The notes beneath the pieces are model-generated. The model ran no database searches, was not told the origin of the DNA, and saw only the letters and a list, made by a program, of their open reading frames with translations. DNA of 32,247 bases. Origin: Burkholderiaceae bacterium 16 (GTDB taxonomy: Bacteria; Pseudomonadota; Gammaproteobacteria; Burkholderiales; Burkholderiaceae). The stretch covers positions 9,278-41,524 of the forward strand of contig JYOD01000046.1 in the NCBI GenBank assembly GCA_000955785.1, read 5' to 3'. Of the stretch, positions 1-8,176 are shown piece after piece. The first letter of the stretch is position 1, and the number at the start of each line of letters is the position of its first letter. Both the position numbers and the translations under genes were made by a program.

Positions 1-90
1 ACGGCTCGCTTCGCATCGCGCCGGGGTGTGGCCCGCGGGCGGACCTACACATAGAGTCCGCGCGCTTTCGTTGTGTTTGTTCCTGGCGCC
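1..90. repeat. Dispersed intergenic repeat, copy A (right-hand part only)
   Basis: The window opens inside a repeat that recurs at 5241-5415 and 25636-25858. The shared core here is GGCTCGCTTCGCATCGC followed by a GGGGTGTGGCCCGC stretch and a degenerate CGCACTTTCGTTTG-like tail. Copies B and C carry the 17-bp unit twice with a 23-bp period, while this copy shows one. It ends against the 3' end of the minus-strand lutB gene, as the other copies end against the 3' end of a minus-strand gene. The left part is outside the window. Confidence 0.7.
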
Positions 91-93
91 GGC

Positions 94-1566
94 CTACTCC
101 GCCTGTCCACGCTCGCGTAGCAAGTCCGACAGACTGCGCGGCGCAGGCGTAAGCGGCGCGCGGTGCCGTGTCCAGCCCAGCTGGCGCGAAGGCGTCAAGG
201 CACGCAGCCGCGTTGCGGCCCAGCGGAACAGCCGGTAGGTGAAGGGATGTGCAAAGGCACCGCTCCAGAAGCGCCAGACCAGGTGTTCGCTGCGGCTGAA
301 TTTCGCGCCCTGGCCACGCAGCGGATGCGCTACCTGTTCGTCCGGATCGCGGCTGGCTTCGGTGCGCAGGCGGACCAGTAATTGCGGGATGGGGATGCGC
401 ACCGGGCACACTTCGCCGCAGGCTCCGCACAGGCTGGAAGCGGTGGCGAGATCGGCGGTGGCGTCGAGCCCGAGCAGGTGCGGCGAGATGATCTTGCCGA
501 TCGGGCCGGGGTAGGTGGTGCCGTAGGCATGGCCGCCAATGCGCGTGTACACCGGGCAGTGGTTCATGCACGCGCCGCAGCGGATGCATTGCAGCGTGGC
601 GCGCAGTTGCTCGTCGGCGTAGGCCTGGCTGCGGCCGTTGTCGAGCAGCACCAGGTGCACCTCGCGCGGGCCGTCGCGCTCGCCGGCGCGGCGCGGGCCG
701 GAGATCAGGTTGAAGTAGGTGGTGATGGCCTGGCCGGTGGCCGAGCGCGTCAGCAGGCTGGCCAGCGGCACGATGTGCTCAAGGCGGGCCACCACCTTCT
801 CCATGCCCATGATGGCGATATGCACGTCGGGCACGGTGGTGGAGAGGCGGCCATTGCCTTCGTTCTCCACCAGCCACAGCGTGCCGGTGTCGGCCGCGGC
901 GAAGTTCACGCCGGACAGGCCGATATCGGCGTTGACAAATTCCTGCCGCAGCGCGCGCCGGCCGGTCTGGATCAGTTCGTCCACGTCCTCGGTGTAAGGC
1001 GTGCCGGGGATGTGCCGCTCGAACAGTTCGGCGATGTCGCCGCGCGTCTTGTGGATGGCGGGCATCACGATGTGCGACGGCTTCTCGCCGGCGAGTTGCA
1101 CGATGTACTCGCCCATGTCGGATTCGATGCAGTCGACGCCGCGCTCGGCCAGGTAATGGTTCAGCTCGATTTCCTCGCTGGCCATCGACTTGCCCTTGAT
1201 CACCCGCCGCGCCTGGCGTGCCTGCGCGATGCGGTGCACGATGGCGTTGGCTTCATCCGCGGTCTCGGCCCAGTGCACCTGCACGCCGGCTGCCGTGAGC
1301 TTGTCTTCGAGCTGTGCCAGCAGGTCGGGCAGGCGCGACAGGGCGTGCTGGCGCACCGCTTCGCCCAGGTCGCGCAACTGTTCGAGTTCGTCGCCGTCGG
1401 GGAACTGCACCGAGCGCTTGGCCTGCAGGAAATCCATGGCGCCACGGAAGCTGCTGCGCAGCTTGGGGTCGTCCAGCGCGGCGCGCGAGCGCGCCTTGAA
1501 GTCGGCGGCGGGGACGAAATGCAGGGGCGCGGCGCCTGCGGTGCCGGCGGTGTTCGGCGTACTCAT
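94..1566 (-). CDS. lutB: LutB, iron-sulfur subunit of L-lactate oxidation complex
   Basis: The product is a 490-residue cytoplasmic iron-sulfur protein of the LutB/LldF family. With LutA and LutC it oxidises L-lactate to pyruvate. The N-terminal two thirds is a LUD-type domain with the conserved segments VIKGKSMASEE (about residue 122) and FAAADTGTLWLVENEGNGR (about 222). A ferredoxin-like region follows, with Cys327, 330, 333 and 337 and a second cluster at Cys380, 383 and 387. The ATG at 1566 overlaps the lutC stop by 4 bp (ATGA), which fixes the start; an upstream in-frame extension of 15 codons lies inside lutC and is not family-like. The length fits the family (about 470-490). It is the last gene of lutABC. 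The function is well supported by family and operon, and the substrate is inferred. Confidence 0.93.
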   Translation of the reverse strand: MSTPNTAGTAGAAPLHFVPAADFKARSRAALDDPKLRSSFRGAMDFLQAKRSVQFPDGDELEQLRDLGEAVRQHALSRLPDLLAQLEDKLTAAGVQVHWAETADEANAIVHRIAQARQARRVIKGKSMASEEIELNHYLAERGVDCIESDMGEYIVQLAGEKPSHIVMPAIHKTRGDIAELFERHIPGTPYTEDVDELIQTGRRALRQEFVNADIGLSGVNFAAADTGTLWLVENEGNGRLSTTVPDVHIAIMGMEKVVARLEHIVPLASLLTRSATGQAITTYFNLISGPRRAGERDGPREVHLVLLDNGRSQAYADEQLRATLQCIRCGACMNHCPVYTRIGGHAYGTTYPGPIGKIISPHLLGLDATADLATASSLCGACGEVCPVRIPIPQLLVRLRTEASRDPDEQVAHPLRGQGAKFSRSEHLVWRFWSGAFAHPFTYRLFRWAATRLRALTPSRQLGWTRHRAPLTPAPRSLSDLLRERGQAE

Positions 1567-2282
1567 TGCGCGGCTCCCGTTGCATCGCCGCGAGTGACGA
1601 TGATCACCCACAGCTCGCGCGGACCATGCGCGCCGTAGGCCAGCGTCTGCTGGATGTCAGAGGTTTTGGATGGTCCGGACACCAGCACCAGGTTGGTCGG
1701 CATACCGGCGCTCCAGCGTTCGGCACGCGCGGCGGCATGCAGGTCGGGATGCAGCGTATCGGCGTAGACCAGCGCGATATGCAGCGGCGGCACCAGCGAG
1801 ACGGTGCGCGGCGTTTGCGCGTCGGGCGCCAGGATCAGCGTGCCGGTGCCGGCAATGCCGGAACGCGCGACGGTAAAGCCCGCGTCCACGGTGTCAAAGA
1901 GCTCGGATTTCCAGGCTTCGATGGGGCGGTCGTAGGCGATGGCCGCCACCGGGGCGTGCAGGGCACGCACAAGCGCTGCGCCTTCCGCGCCAGCAGGGTC
2001 CAGCAGCAGGCGCCGCACGCCGGCGGCGGCGAGCTTGTCCGCAAGTTGCGCGGGCCAGGCGTCGGCACTCGCGCACCAGGCTTGCGCGTGCGAAGCGCCC
2101 AGCGCGGCCTGCATGGCTTGCGCCAGTTCGCTCGGGGTGGCAGGCATGGCGGATGCCGCCTCGCGGCGCGCCTGATAGTGCGCGTCGATGCTTGCGTCCA
2201 GCATGCTGACATCGCTCGCGGCGGCCGGCGCTGCCGCGCGCAGCCTGCCCAGCATGCGCTCACGGGCATTCAGTGCGTTCAT
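1563..2282 (-). CDS. lutC: LutC, LUD-domain subunit of L-lactate oxidation complex
   Basis: The product is 239 residues of the LutC/YkgG family (LUD domain), the third component of the lactate oxidation complex. Visible family features are the N-terminal MNALNARERMLGRL segment and the C-terminal glycine-rich GIAGTGTLILAPDAQT (about residues 155-170), which precedes a hydrophobic PPLHIALVYAD strand. The ATG at 2282 overlaps the lutA stop by 4 bp and the gene's stop overlaps lutB by 4 bp, so translational coupling is likely. A longer in-frame extension to 2504 lies inside lutA and is a reading shadow. The protein is expected to be cytosolic, and its partner contacts are inferred from the family. 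Confidence 0.92.
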   Translation of the reverse strand: MNALNARERMLGRLRAAAPAAASDVSMLDASIDAHYQARREAASAMPATPSELAQAMQAALGASHAQAWCASADAWPAQLADKLAAAGVRRLLLDPAGAEGAALVRALHAPVAAIAYDRPIEAWKSELFDTVDAGFTVARSGIAGTGTLILAPDAQTPRTVSLVPPLHIALVYADTLHPDLHAAARAERWSAGMPTNLVLVSGPSKTSDIQQTLAYGAHGPRELWVIIVTRGDATGAAQ

Positions 2283-3055
2283 GCTTGGCCCCCGGTACGC
2301 CGCCACAGGAAGGTAGCGAGATGTTCCACCGGGAGCGCCGCGCCCTGGTGCCGGGCCGCATGCCCGATATTGAGCAGGCAGCCGCAGTCGGCGGACACCA
2401 GCCGGTCGCAGCCGGTGGCGCAGGTCGAGGCGATCTTGTCCTGCACCATGGCGCCGGAGATATCGGGATGCTTGAGCGAGAAGGTGCCGCCAAAGCCGCA
2501 GCATTCGGATTCGCGCTGGTGCTCGGCGCGCGTCACGCCGGGCAGGGCGTCGACCAGGGCCACGCCATGCTCGCGCGTACCCATTTCTCGACGCGCGGCG
2601 CAGGAGGTGTGCAGCACCACGGTCTCGGGCGGTTGCCCGGCCACGCCACTGACGTCGAAGCGTACCTTCAGCACGTGCAGCAGGAATTCGCTTAGTTCAA
2701 ACACGCGCTCGGCCAGTTCGCGCGCCTTGGGGCCCGCCACCGGGTCATGCTCGACCAGTTGGGGCCAGTGGTGCCGCATCATCCCGGCGCATGAGCCGGA
2801 GGGCACGATGACCGGCCACGGTTCGGCGAAGAGGTCCAACTGGGCTAGCGCTACGGTGCGCGCCTGTTCCGGGTTGCCGCTGCTGTATGCCGGCTGGCCG
2901 CAGCAGCTCTGGCCGCGCGGGAAGTGCACGGTCAGCCCTTCGCGCTCCATCAGGCGTACCGCGTCCAGCCCGGCTTGCGGCACGAACAGGTCAACCAGGC
3001 AGGTGGCGAACAGGTAGACCTGTGCCGGGGCAGGGGGATAGCGCCTTTGCTTCAT
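2279..3055 (-). CDS. lutA: LutA, cysteine-rich (CCG domain) subunit of L-lactate oxidation complex
   Basis: The product is a 258-residue protein with two cysteine-rich CCG domains, as in LutA/LldE and the heterodisulfide-reductase-type CCG family. The first CCG motif (QSCCGQPAYSSGN) is near residues 50-61 and the second (ESECCGFGGTFSLK) is in the C-terminal third. These domains normally bind an iron-sulfur cluster or handle electron transfer. The ATG at 3055 was chosen because GGAG lies 6 nt upstream; an ATG at 3067 (MERDMKQ) is possible but lacks a comparable site. It is the first gene of lutABC, read from the promoter at 3111-3139 and probably repressed by the divergent GntR protein. Confidence 0.92.
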   Translation of the reverse strand: MKQRRYPPAPAQVYLFATCLVDLFVPQAGLDAVRLMEREGLTVHFPRGQSCCGQPAYSSGNPEQARTVALAQLDLFAEPWPVIVPSGSCAGMMRHHWPQLVEHDPVAGPKARELAERVFELSEFLLHVLKVRFDVSGVAGQPPETVVLHTSCAARREMGTREHGVALVDALPGVTRAEHQRESECCGFGGTFSLKHPDISGAMVQDKIASTCATGCDRLVSADCGCLLNIGHAARHQGAALPVEHLATFLWRRTGGQA

Positions 3056-3110
3056 GTCTCGCTCCATGGGGCCGGCTGCCTTGCTGTCGGGCCGGCCGGT
3101 GTTTGGGCGC

Positions 3111-3139
3111 ATAATTCCGCGAGACGCGCGCCAGTTCAA
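3111..3139 (-). promoter_or_regulatory. Candidate sigma-70 promoter of lutABC
   Basis: Read on the minus strand, TTGAAC (3139-3134) and AATTAT (3116-3111) are separated by 17 nt, a good spacing for a housekeeping promoter. It would start transcription about 50 nt upstream of lutA. The GntR operator at 3142-3152 sits immediately upstream of the -35 box. The promoter is inferred from sequence only. Confidence 0.5.
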
Positions 3140-3141
3140 AT

Positions 3142-3152
3142 TGGTTGGACCA
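3142..3152. promoter_or_regulatory. GntR (FadR-type) operator, site 1
   Basis: TGGT-TGG-ACCA is a perfect match to the TGGTNNNACCA palindrome recognised by many FadR-subfamily regulators (LldR and PdhR type). It lies between lutA and the divergent gntR gene, abutting the -35 box of the lut promoter and 33 bp before the gntR start. It could therefore control both directions. An inverted copy with the same 11-bp core is at 3906-3916. Confidence 0.65.
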
Positions 3153-3184
3153 GGTGGATGCGCAGGACGATTTCGGAGCTGGGG

Positions 3185-3898
3185 ATGGCGGTGGGCATGC
3201 AGGCGCGGGGGCGCGTGGAAGAGGTCATGCGGAAACTGGAAACGGCCATGCTGGACGGCACCTGGCCGGCTGGCGCGCGCCTGCCCGCGGAGCGGCTGCT
3301 GGCGGCGCAGTACGGCGTGGCCCGCAACACCATCCGCGAGGCGATCCAGCGCCTGGCGGCGCGCGGGCTGCTGCAGAGCCGGCAGGGCGCCGGCGTGTTC
3401 GTCACCGACCAGTTGCGTACCGGGATGGCCTCGCCGTGGCGCCAGCTGGTGGCCGACCACCCCGTGCTGCGCGACGATATCCTGGAGTTCCGGCGCGTGT
3501 TGGAGGGCGCCACGGCCTATTTTGCCGCGCTGCGCGCCGATGCCGCCGATCTCAAGCGCATCCGCGGCCTGTTGCGCGCGCTGGAAACCTCCCGCGAGCA
3601 GGACGACAAGGCCGCCGAGGCCGAGGCGGACGCCAGGCTGCATGAGGCCATCGCCCAGGCCTCGCACAACACCATGTTCCTGCACCTGCATACCAGCGTG
3701 ATCGGCATGCTGCGCGAACACATCACCATCAATGGCACCGGCCTGCGCGTGCAGGACGAGGACGCCTCGGCGCTATTGCTGCTGCAGCACCGTACGCTGT
3801 GCGAGGCGATCTGCGCGCGCCGGCCCGAGGAGGCGCGCACTGCCATGCAGACGCATATCGATTTTGTGCGCAGCCGGGTGGAAGAGGGTGGAGCCTAG
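3185..3898 (+). CDS. FadR-subfamily GntR regulator of the lut operon
   Basis: The product is 237 residues. The N-terminal winged helix (residues about 8-75) contains the GntR signature LPAERLLAAQYGVARNTIRE and AIQRLAARGLLQSRQGAGVF. The C-terminal helical FCD ligand domain (about 95-225) carries metal-ligand-like histidines in DARLHEAIAQASHN and the HRTLCEAI segment. The start at 3185 has GGAG 6 nt upstream; an ATG at 3158 is possible but overlaps operator-proximal DNA with poor spacing. Position and type match LldR/LutR repressors that sense lactate, and a consensus operator lies in the shared intergenic region. The effector is an inference; a PdhR- or GlcC-like ligand cannot be excluded. Confidence 0.88.
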   Translation: MAVGMQARGRVEEVMRKLETAMLDGTWPAGARLPAERLLAAQYGVARNTIREAIQRLAARGLLQSRQGAGVFVTDQLRTGMASPWRQLVADHPVLRDDILEFRRVLEGATAYFAALRADAADLKRIRGLLRALETSREQDDKAAEAEADARLHEAIAQASHNTMFLHLHTSVIGMLREHITINGTGLRVQDEDASALLLLQHRTLCEAICARRPEEARTAMQTHIDFVRSRVEEGGA

Positions 3899-3905
3899 GG
3901 CAGAT

Positions 3906-3916
3906 TGGTCCAACCA
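3906..3916. promoter_or_regulatory. GntR (FadR-type) operator-like palindrome, site 2
   Basis: TGGT-CCA-ACCA lies 8 bp after the gntR stop codon. Its 11-bp core TGGTCCAACCA is the exact reverse complement of site 1 (TGGTTGGACCA), and the flanking TT and GG bases also match. No gene starts next to it: the next gene ends there from the opposite side. It may be an auxiliary operator about 764 bp from site 1. Confidence 0.45.
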
Positions 3917-4054
3917 GGGAAGGGGGGCTGGCGACTTGTGCCCCATGCGGCGCATCTTCGGCGCGCGAAGCGGCGCCGCGCGGCACTCCCGATTTACCCT
4001 AAGCCTTCAGGACATCGGGGCGGCGGCGCAGCGCGAGCCGGCCAGGCCGCCGGC

Positions 4055-5092
4055 TCAGACCAGTCCCGCGTTGGACAGCTCGCGCTTCAGGTAGGCGTAG
4101 TAGATCGGCCCGGCAATCACGCCGGGGATGCCATACAGCGATTCCATCAGCAGCATCACCGTCAGCAGCTCCCAGGCGGCGGCATTGATGCGCGCGCCGA
4201 TGATGCGTGCGTTGAGGAAGTACTCGAACTTGTGGATCACCACCAGGTAGAACAGCGAAGCGATCGCCATCGGCAGCGAGATCGACAGCGAGGCCACCAC
4301 GATAAAGGTGTTCGACACTAAATTGCCCAGCACCGGCAGCAGCCCGACCAGGAAGGTGAGCGCCACCAGCGTCTTGGTCAGTGGCAGGTGCACGCCGAAC
4401 AGCGGCAACACCACCAGCAGGTAGACCGCTGTCAGCACGGTGTTGATCAGCGAGATCTGCACCTGGGCGAAGATGAACTGCGAGAAAGCCAGTTGCAGGT
4501 TGCGGGCGCGTTCCACCAGCGCCGTGGCCAGCGGCCTGCGGTTGGGCTTGGAGATGGCGCGGTACAGGGCGACCATGGCGCCGATCACGAAGCCGATCAG
4601 GATGTGCGCCAGGGCGCGCAGCACTTCGGCGCCCAGCTTCTGGGCCATCTGCGCGTGCTCGCGCAGCCAGTCGATCAGTGTGTTGGCCAGTTCGTCCACC
4701 CCGCGCGGCAGTGCGTCGCTGACCCATACCGGCAACTGGGCCCGGGACTTGTCGATGATGTCGGCGGTGCGGATCAGCAGGGTGTCCAGGGTATTGCCGT
4801 CGCCGCTGATGAAGCGTACGACTGCCCAGCCTCCCAGCGTCAGTCCCAGCAAGGTGACCGCCGACAGGATCGCCACTGCCAGGGCGTCGTGACGCTGGTG
4901 CAGGCGTACCAGCCTGGGTGCCAGCACGTCCACTAGCGAGTACAGCAGCAGGCCGGCCAGCAGGGCTGCCACCAGGTTGGCCTGCATTACTGTCCAGAGC
5001 GCCAGGGCGGTCAGGATGTAGGCGGCCGTGCCGACACTGAACCACTTTGCTTCCGGCAGGCGGGGCAAGTGTGGCGGATCGGGTTGATTCAT
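4055..5092 (-). CDS. AI-2E family membrane protein (TqsA/PerM-like)
   Basis: The product is a 345-residue integral membrane protein of the AI-2E transporter family (PF01594). It shows paired hydrophobic segments at residues about 23-60 and 70-95. A soluble stretch follows (about 100-160), then the longer C-terminal cluster of membrane segments from about 160. The C-terminal half has the family pattern FIFAQVQISLINTVLTAVYL and the glycine-rich ending YGIPGVIAGPIYYAYLKREL. AGGAG lies upstream of the ATG. Members act as exporters or antiporters of small solutes; only a few have been tied to autoinducer-2, so the substrate is unknown. It stands alone, convergent with gntR. Its stop lies within a 7-bp-stem hairpin (4035-4056) that may contribute to termination. 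Confidence 0.88.
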   Translation of the reverse strand: MNQPDPPHLPRLPEAKWFSVGTAAYILTALALWTVMQANLVAALLAGLLLYSLVDVLAPRLVRLHQRHDALAVAILSAVTLLGLTLGGWAVVRFISGDGNTLDTLLIRTADIIDKSRAQLPVWVSDALPRGVDELANTLIDWLREHAQMAQKLGAEVLRALAHILIGFVIGAMVALYRAISKPNRRPLATALVERARNLQLAFSQFIFAQVQISLINTVLTAVYLLVVLPLFGVHLPLTKTLVALTFLVGLLPVLGNLVSNTFIVVASLSISLPMAIASLFYLVVIHKFEYFLNARIIGARINAAAWELLTVMLLMESLYGIPGVIAGPIYYAYLKRELSNAGLV

Positions 5093-5240
5093 AGGTCTCC
5101 TGCTTGGGGGGGGGCCGTGGGACGGCCGGGCGTCTGTGGATTGTACGGCGCTTGATTGTGGGGTGGGGGATTGGGGTGTTGCTGGGGGGAGTATTGAGGG
5201 GCGTTGGGGGCGGGCTGCGGCCGCCTAGGTCAAGGTCAAA

Positions 5241-5415
5241 GTCAAAGGCTTGAAATCTTAAAGTCAAAGGCGGTTTCACCCCCCTGCGGGGGGCGACCTA
5301 CTTTTTTGTCTTGCCAAAAAAGTAGGCAAAAATGGCGCCCCATACGGCCTGGTACACCTTCACGGCTCGCTTCGCATCGCTTGGGGGGCTCGCTTCGCAT
5401 TGCCCGGGGGCTTGC
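5241..5415. repeat. Dispersed intergenic repeat, copy B
   Basis: This 335-bp gap between the AI-2E gene and eutR is mostly a repeat shared with 25636-25858. In order it holds a GTCAAAGGC...TTAAAGTCAAAG block, a CCCCCTGCGGGGG hairpin, a hairpin with 12-bp arms (5297-5308 and 5315-5326), GGCGCCCCATA.GGCCTGGTACACC, and two GGCTCGCTTCGCAT(C/T)GC units at 5364 and 5387. The 12-bp arms differ from copy C by one T-A to C-G pair, so the stem is preserved. The remaining sequence (5093-5240) is G-rich and shows no gene. Confidence 0.85.
5297..5326. terminator. Hairpin of repeat copy B, possible bidirectional terminator
   Basis: CCTACTTTTTTG and CAAAAAAGTAGG form a perfect 12-bp stem around a TCTTGC loop. 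The runs of T and A within the arms would give U-rich sequence in either direction. It lies downstream of the minus-strand eutR gene. Its terminator role is inferred, while the structure is supported by a compensatory change in copy C. Confidence 0.4.
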
Positions 5416-5427
5416 GGTCGGCGTTGT

Positions 5428-6477
5428 TTAGTTTGGGCGGTTTTGCCCACTTTGCCCGCGCAGGGCCGCCGATGGCAGTTCGCCGAACATGCGGCGGTAG
5501 TCCTGGGCGAACTGCGACAGGTGATGGAAGCCCCAGGCCCCGGCTATGTCGGATACGGTGCGATGGCCGTTGCCGGACTTGAGGTCGCGGCGTACGCCGT
5601 TCAGGCGCAGGGCGCGCAGGTAGGCGGCGGGCGACATGCCGGCGACGTCTTCGAAGCAGTATTGCAGCGCGCGCCGGCTCAGGTGGAAATGCCGGCACAG
5701 GTCCGGCACGGTGATGGGGTCCGCGGCATGGGCCAGCAGGTAGTCGCGGATGCGCTGCACGGTGCGTTGGCGGTTGACATGGGTGACGGTGGCGCGTTGC
5801 GCGCTGTCGCTGGATGCCATCAGCAGGGTGACGAGGCTGCCCAACAGCCGTTCCTGCAGGTCGCCGCAGAACAGCGCCGGGTCGGCCCGGTCGGCTGAAT
5901 CCATCTCGTGGTGGCCCGCGGCTTCGGAAAGGATCTCCATCAGCGCGCGGCACAGCCGCGCACGCGCCCATGGCTGGACCGGCAGCACCTCGCGCTGGCC
6001 GAGCATGCTGGCCGGGTCGCGGTGTTCTACTTCCTCCATGTAGCGGGCGAACTCGGCGGTCTCCACCACGATGCCGAAGATGCCGAAATCCTCCGGCGTG
6101 CGCAGTTCGAACTCGGCGCCTCCGGGCCGAACGGCAATGGTCGTGGGCGCGATGGCAATCCCGCCCACCGTGGCCGGCGCCTGGACCGAGGGCAGTGGCA
6201 CGCCGAACCACATCGCGTCGGGCCAGGCCATGCACGACTGCCGCAGGCTGCGGTTGGTGCGCTCGATAAATACCTGGGCATGTGGCAGCCATAGCTCACG
6301 GACCTCGCCGGCGAAGTGGCCGGGAGAGAGCTGGTCGTAGGTCTGGTTCCAGCGCGACAGGTTGCTGGCGTGCTCGTCGGCATCGTGCGCGGCGGTGACC
6401 CGGAAGATACCGTGGCGGCCGGCGCCGGCGCCGGCGCTGGTGCTGTTGTCGGTGCTGCGATCGAACGTAGCGCTCAT
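5428..6477 (-). CDS. eutR: EutR-like AraC/XylS regulator of ethanolamine genes
   Basis: The product is 349 residues, the same length as enterobacterial EutR. The C-terminal AraC-type double helix-turn-helix spans about residues 240-345. It contains LSRRALQYCFEDVAGMSPAAY and LRALRLNGVRRDL, which resemble the EutR pattern 'SQRALQYSFEEAFGVSPMKYLR'. The second helix-turn-helix is IAGAWGFHHLSQFAQDYRRMFG. The N-terminal two thirds should be the sensor domain; EutR homologues respond to ethanolamine plus adenosylcobalamin. The ATG at 6477 was chosen; an in-frame TTG at 6519 would add 14 residues. It is divergent from eat-eutBC, with a 12-bp direct repeat in the shared promoter region. Confidence 0.82.
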   Translation of the reverse strand: MSATFDRSTDNSTSAGAGAGRHGIFRVTAAHDADEHASNLSRWNQTYDQLSPGHFAGEVRELWLPHAQVFIERTNRSLRQSCMAWPDAMWFGVPLPSVQAPATVGGIAIAPTTIAVRPGGAEFELRTPEDFGIFGIVVETAEFARYMEEVEHRDPASMLGQREVLPVQPWARARLCRALMEILSEAAGHHEMDSADRADPALFCGDLQERLLGSLVTLLMASSDSAQRATVTHVNRQRTVQRIRDYLLAHAADPITVPDLCRHFHLSRRALQYCFEDVAGMSPAAYLRALRLNGVRRDLKSGNGHRTVSDIAGAWGFHHLSQFAQDYRRMFGELPSAALRGQSGQNRPN

Positions 6478-6599
6478 GGCGAAGATGGGGGCATTCGGTG
6501 CAAAGCGTCTCTTCCGCAAGTTTCATTCCAGCGGCGGGGTGCAGCATCCGTTGCGCCGGCGCCCTAGGCGGTGGCCTTGTCCGCTGTCTTTGCACGGGT

Positions 6600-6682
6600 C
6601 CAAGGCAATGCTGCCGATTTTCGATAACGCTGCCCGCACGGTATTGGCGATGATGCCGGAAGCGCCACCGCCAAGGCAATGC
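6600..6682. promoter_or_regulatory. 12-bp direct repeat in the eutR-eat divergent region
   Basis: CCAAGGCAATGC occurs perfectly at 6600-6611 and 6671-6682, in the same orientation and 71 bp apart start to start. Both lie in the 242-bp gap between eutR and eat. AraC-family proteins usually bind direct half-sites, so these are candidate EutR-binding half-sites. The second copy lies 38 bp before the eat start. No confident promoter boxes were identified around them. Confidence 0.4.
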
Positions 6683-6719
6683 ACCGCCGGTGGCAAACCG
6701 CCCCGGAGAAACCCTAGCC

Positions 6720-8168
6720 ATGTCCAGCCAACCCCACGCATCGCCGCCCTCGTCCTCCCCTTCGTCCGGTGGCGCCCAGACCCTGACGCAGACGCTGGGC
6801 ACCGTACAGCTCTGGGGCATCGCCGTGGGGCTGGTGATCTCGGGCGAGTACTTCGGCTGGAGCTTCGGCTGGGCCAGCGCCGGCACGCTCGGCTTCATGG
6901 TCACGGCGCTGGCGGTGGCGACCATGTACGCCACCTTCATCTTCAGCTTCACCGAGCTGACCACCAGCATCCCGCATGCCGGCGGGCCGTTTGCCTATGC
7001 GTATCGCGCGTTCGGGCCGGGCGCGGGCTATCTCGCGGGGCTGGCTACGCTGATCGAGTTTGTGTTCGCGCCGCCGGCCATTTCGCTGGCCATCGGCGCC
7101 TATCTCAATGTGCAGTTTCCGGGGCTCGATCCCAAGACGGCCGCGGTTGGCGCCTATATTGTGTTCATGGGCCTCAATATCATCGGTGTGCGCATTGCGG
7201 CCACCTTCGAGCTGGTGGTGACGCTGTTTGCCATCTTCGAGCTGCTGGTCTTCATGGGCGTGGTGGCGCCGGGCTTTTCGGTGGCCAACTTCGTCAAGGG
7301 CGGCTGGGCTGGGCAGGATGGCTTTTCGCTGGCGGCTGTGCCCGGCATGTTCGCCGCGATCCCCTTCGCGATCTGGTTCTTCCTCGCCATCGAGGGCGTG
7401 GCGATGGCGGCGGAAGAAGCGCGCGATCCGCGCCGCTCGATTCCCATCGCCTACACCACCGGCATCGTCACGCTGGTGCTGCTCGCCCTTTGCGTGATGG
7501 TGTTTGCCGGCGGCGCCGGCGACTGGACCCGGCTGGCCAATATCAACGATCCGCTGCCGCAGGCCATGAAGATGATCGTGGGCGACAACTCCGGCTGGCT
7601 GCATATGCTGGTGTGGCTCGGCCTGTTCGGGCTGGTGGCGTCGTTCCACGGCATCATCCTGGGCTATTCGCGGCAGATCTTCGCGCTGGCGCGCGCCGGC
7701 TTCCTGCCCGGCTGGCTGGCGCGCGTGCACCCGCGCTTCGCCACGCCGCACCGTGCCGTGCTGGCCGGTGGCGTGGTGGGCATCCTGGCCATCTACAGCG
7801 ATGATTTCATCTCCATCCGCGGCCAGCCGCTGACCGCCAATATCGTCACCATGTCGGTTTTCGGCGCGCTCACCATGTACCTGTTCAGCATGGCCAGCCT
7901 GTTCCGCCTGCGGCGCAGCGCGCCGGACATGGCGCGGCCGTACCGCACGCCGTTCTACCCGGTCTTCCCGCTGATCGCGCTGGCCGGCGCGGTGGTTTCG
8001 CTGGGCGCCATGATCTGGTTCAACCCGCTGATTGCGCTGCTCTATGCCGGCGTGCTGGCCGTGGGCTATGCGCACTACCACTGGCGCGGGCGGCACCAGG
8101 TCGCGCATGGCGACCTGGCCGGCAGCGGGCCACAAGTGCCGGCTCCCGTAGCTGCCCCCGCCGACTGA
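6720..8168 (+). CDS. eat: Ethanolamine permease (APC superfamily)
   Basis: The product is a 482-residue integral membrane transporter of the amino acid-polyamine-organocation superfamily with about 12 hydrophobic segments starting near residue 38. The segments WGIAVGLVISGEYFGWSFGW and TSIPHAGGPFAYAYRAFGPG are the characteristic TM1 and TM3 motifs. The short hydrophilic N-terminus is serine- and proline-rich. The start at 6720 was chosen; an in-frame GTG at 6690 is possible. It is the first gene of eat-eutB-eutC, 8 bp before eutB, so ethanolamine is the expected substrate. Confidence is high for the family and good for the substrate from context. Confidence 0.9.
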   Translation: MSSQPHASPPSSSPSSGGAQTLTQTLGTVQLWGIAVGLVISGEYFGWSFGWASAGTLGFMVTALAVATMYATFIFSFTELTTSIPHAGGPFAYAYRAFGPGAGYLAGLATLIEFVFAPPAISLAIGAYLNVQFPGLDPKTAAVGAYIVFMGLNIIGVRIAATFELVVTLFAIFELLVFMGVVAPGFSVANFVKGGWAGQDGFSLAAVPGMFAAIPFAIWFFLAIEGVAMAAEEARDPRRSIPIAYTTGIVTLVLLALCVMVFAGGAGDWTRLANINDPLPQAMKMIVGDNSGWLHMLVWLGLFGLVASFHGIILGYSRQIFALARAGFLPGWLARVHPRFATPHRAVLAGGVVGILAIYSDDFISIRGQPLTANIVTMSVFGALTMYLFSMASLFRLRRSAPDMARPYRTPFYPVFPLIALAGAVVSLGAMIWFNPLIALLYAGVLAVGYAHYHWRGRHQVAHGDLAGSGPQVPAPVAAPAD

Positions 8169-8176
8169 GACACATC

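Noticed and set aside
382..1638. 418-codon open frame on the plus strand
   Set aside because: It is antisense to lutB and rich in VGHARQ-type residues typical of antisense high-GC frames, with no recognisable domain.
5364..5403. Two 17-bp units with a 23-bp period as a CRISPR-like array
   Set aside because: Only two units with a 6-bp gap, repeated in other intergenic copies. It is part of a dispersed repeat and no cas genes are present.
6640..6670. TTGGCGATGATGCC as a sigma-54 promoter for eat
   Set aside because: The spacing between the GG and GC elements does not fit the -24/-12 pattern and no sigma-54 activator is nearby.
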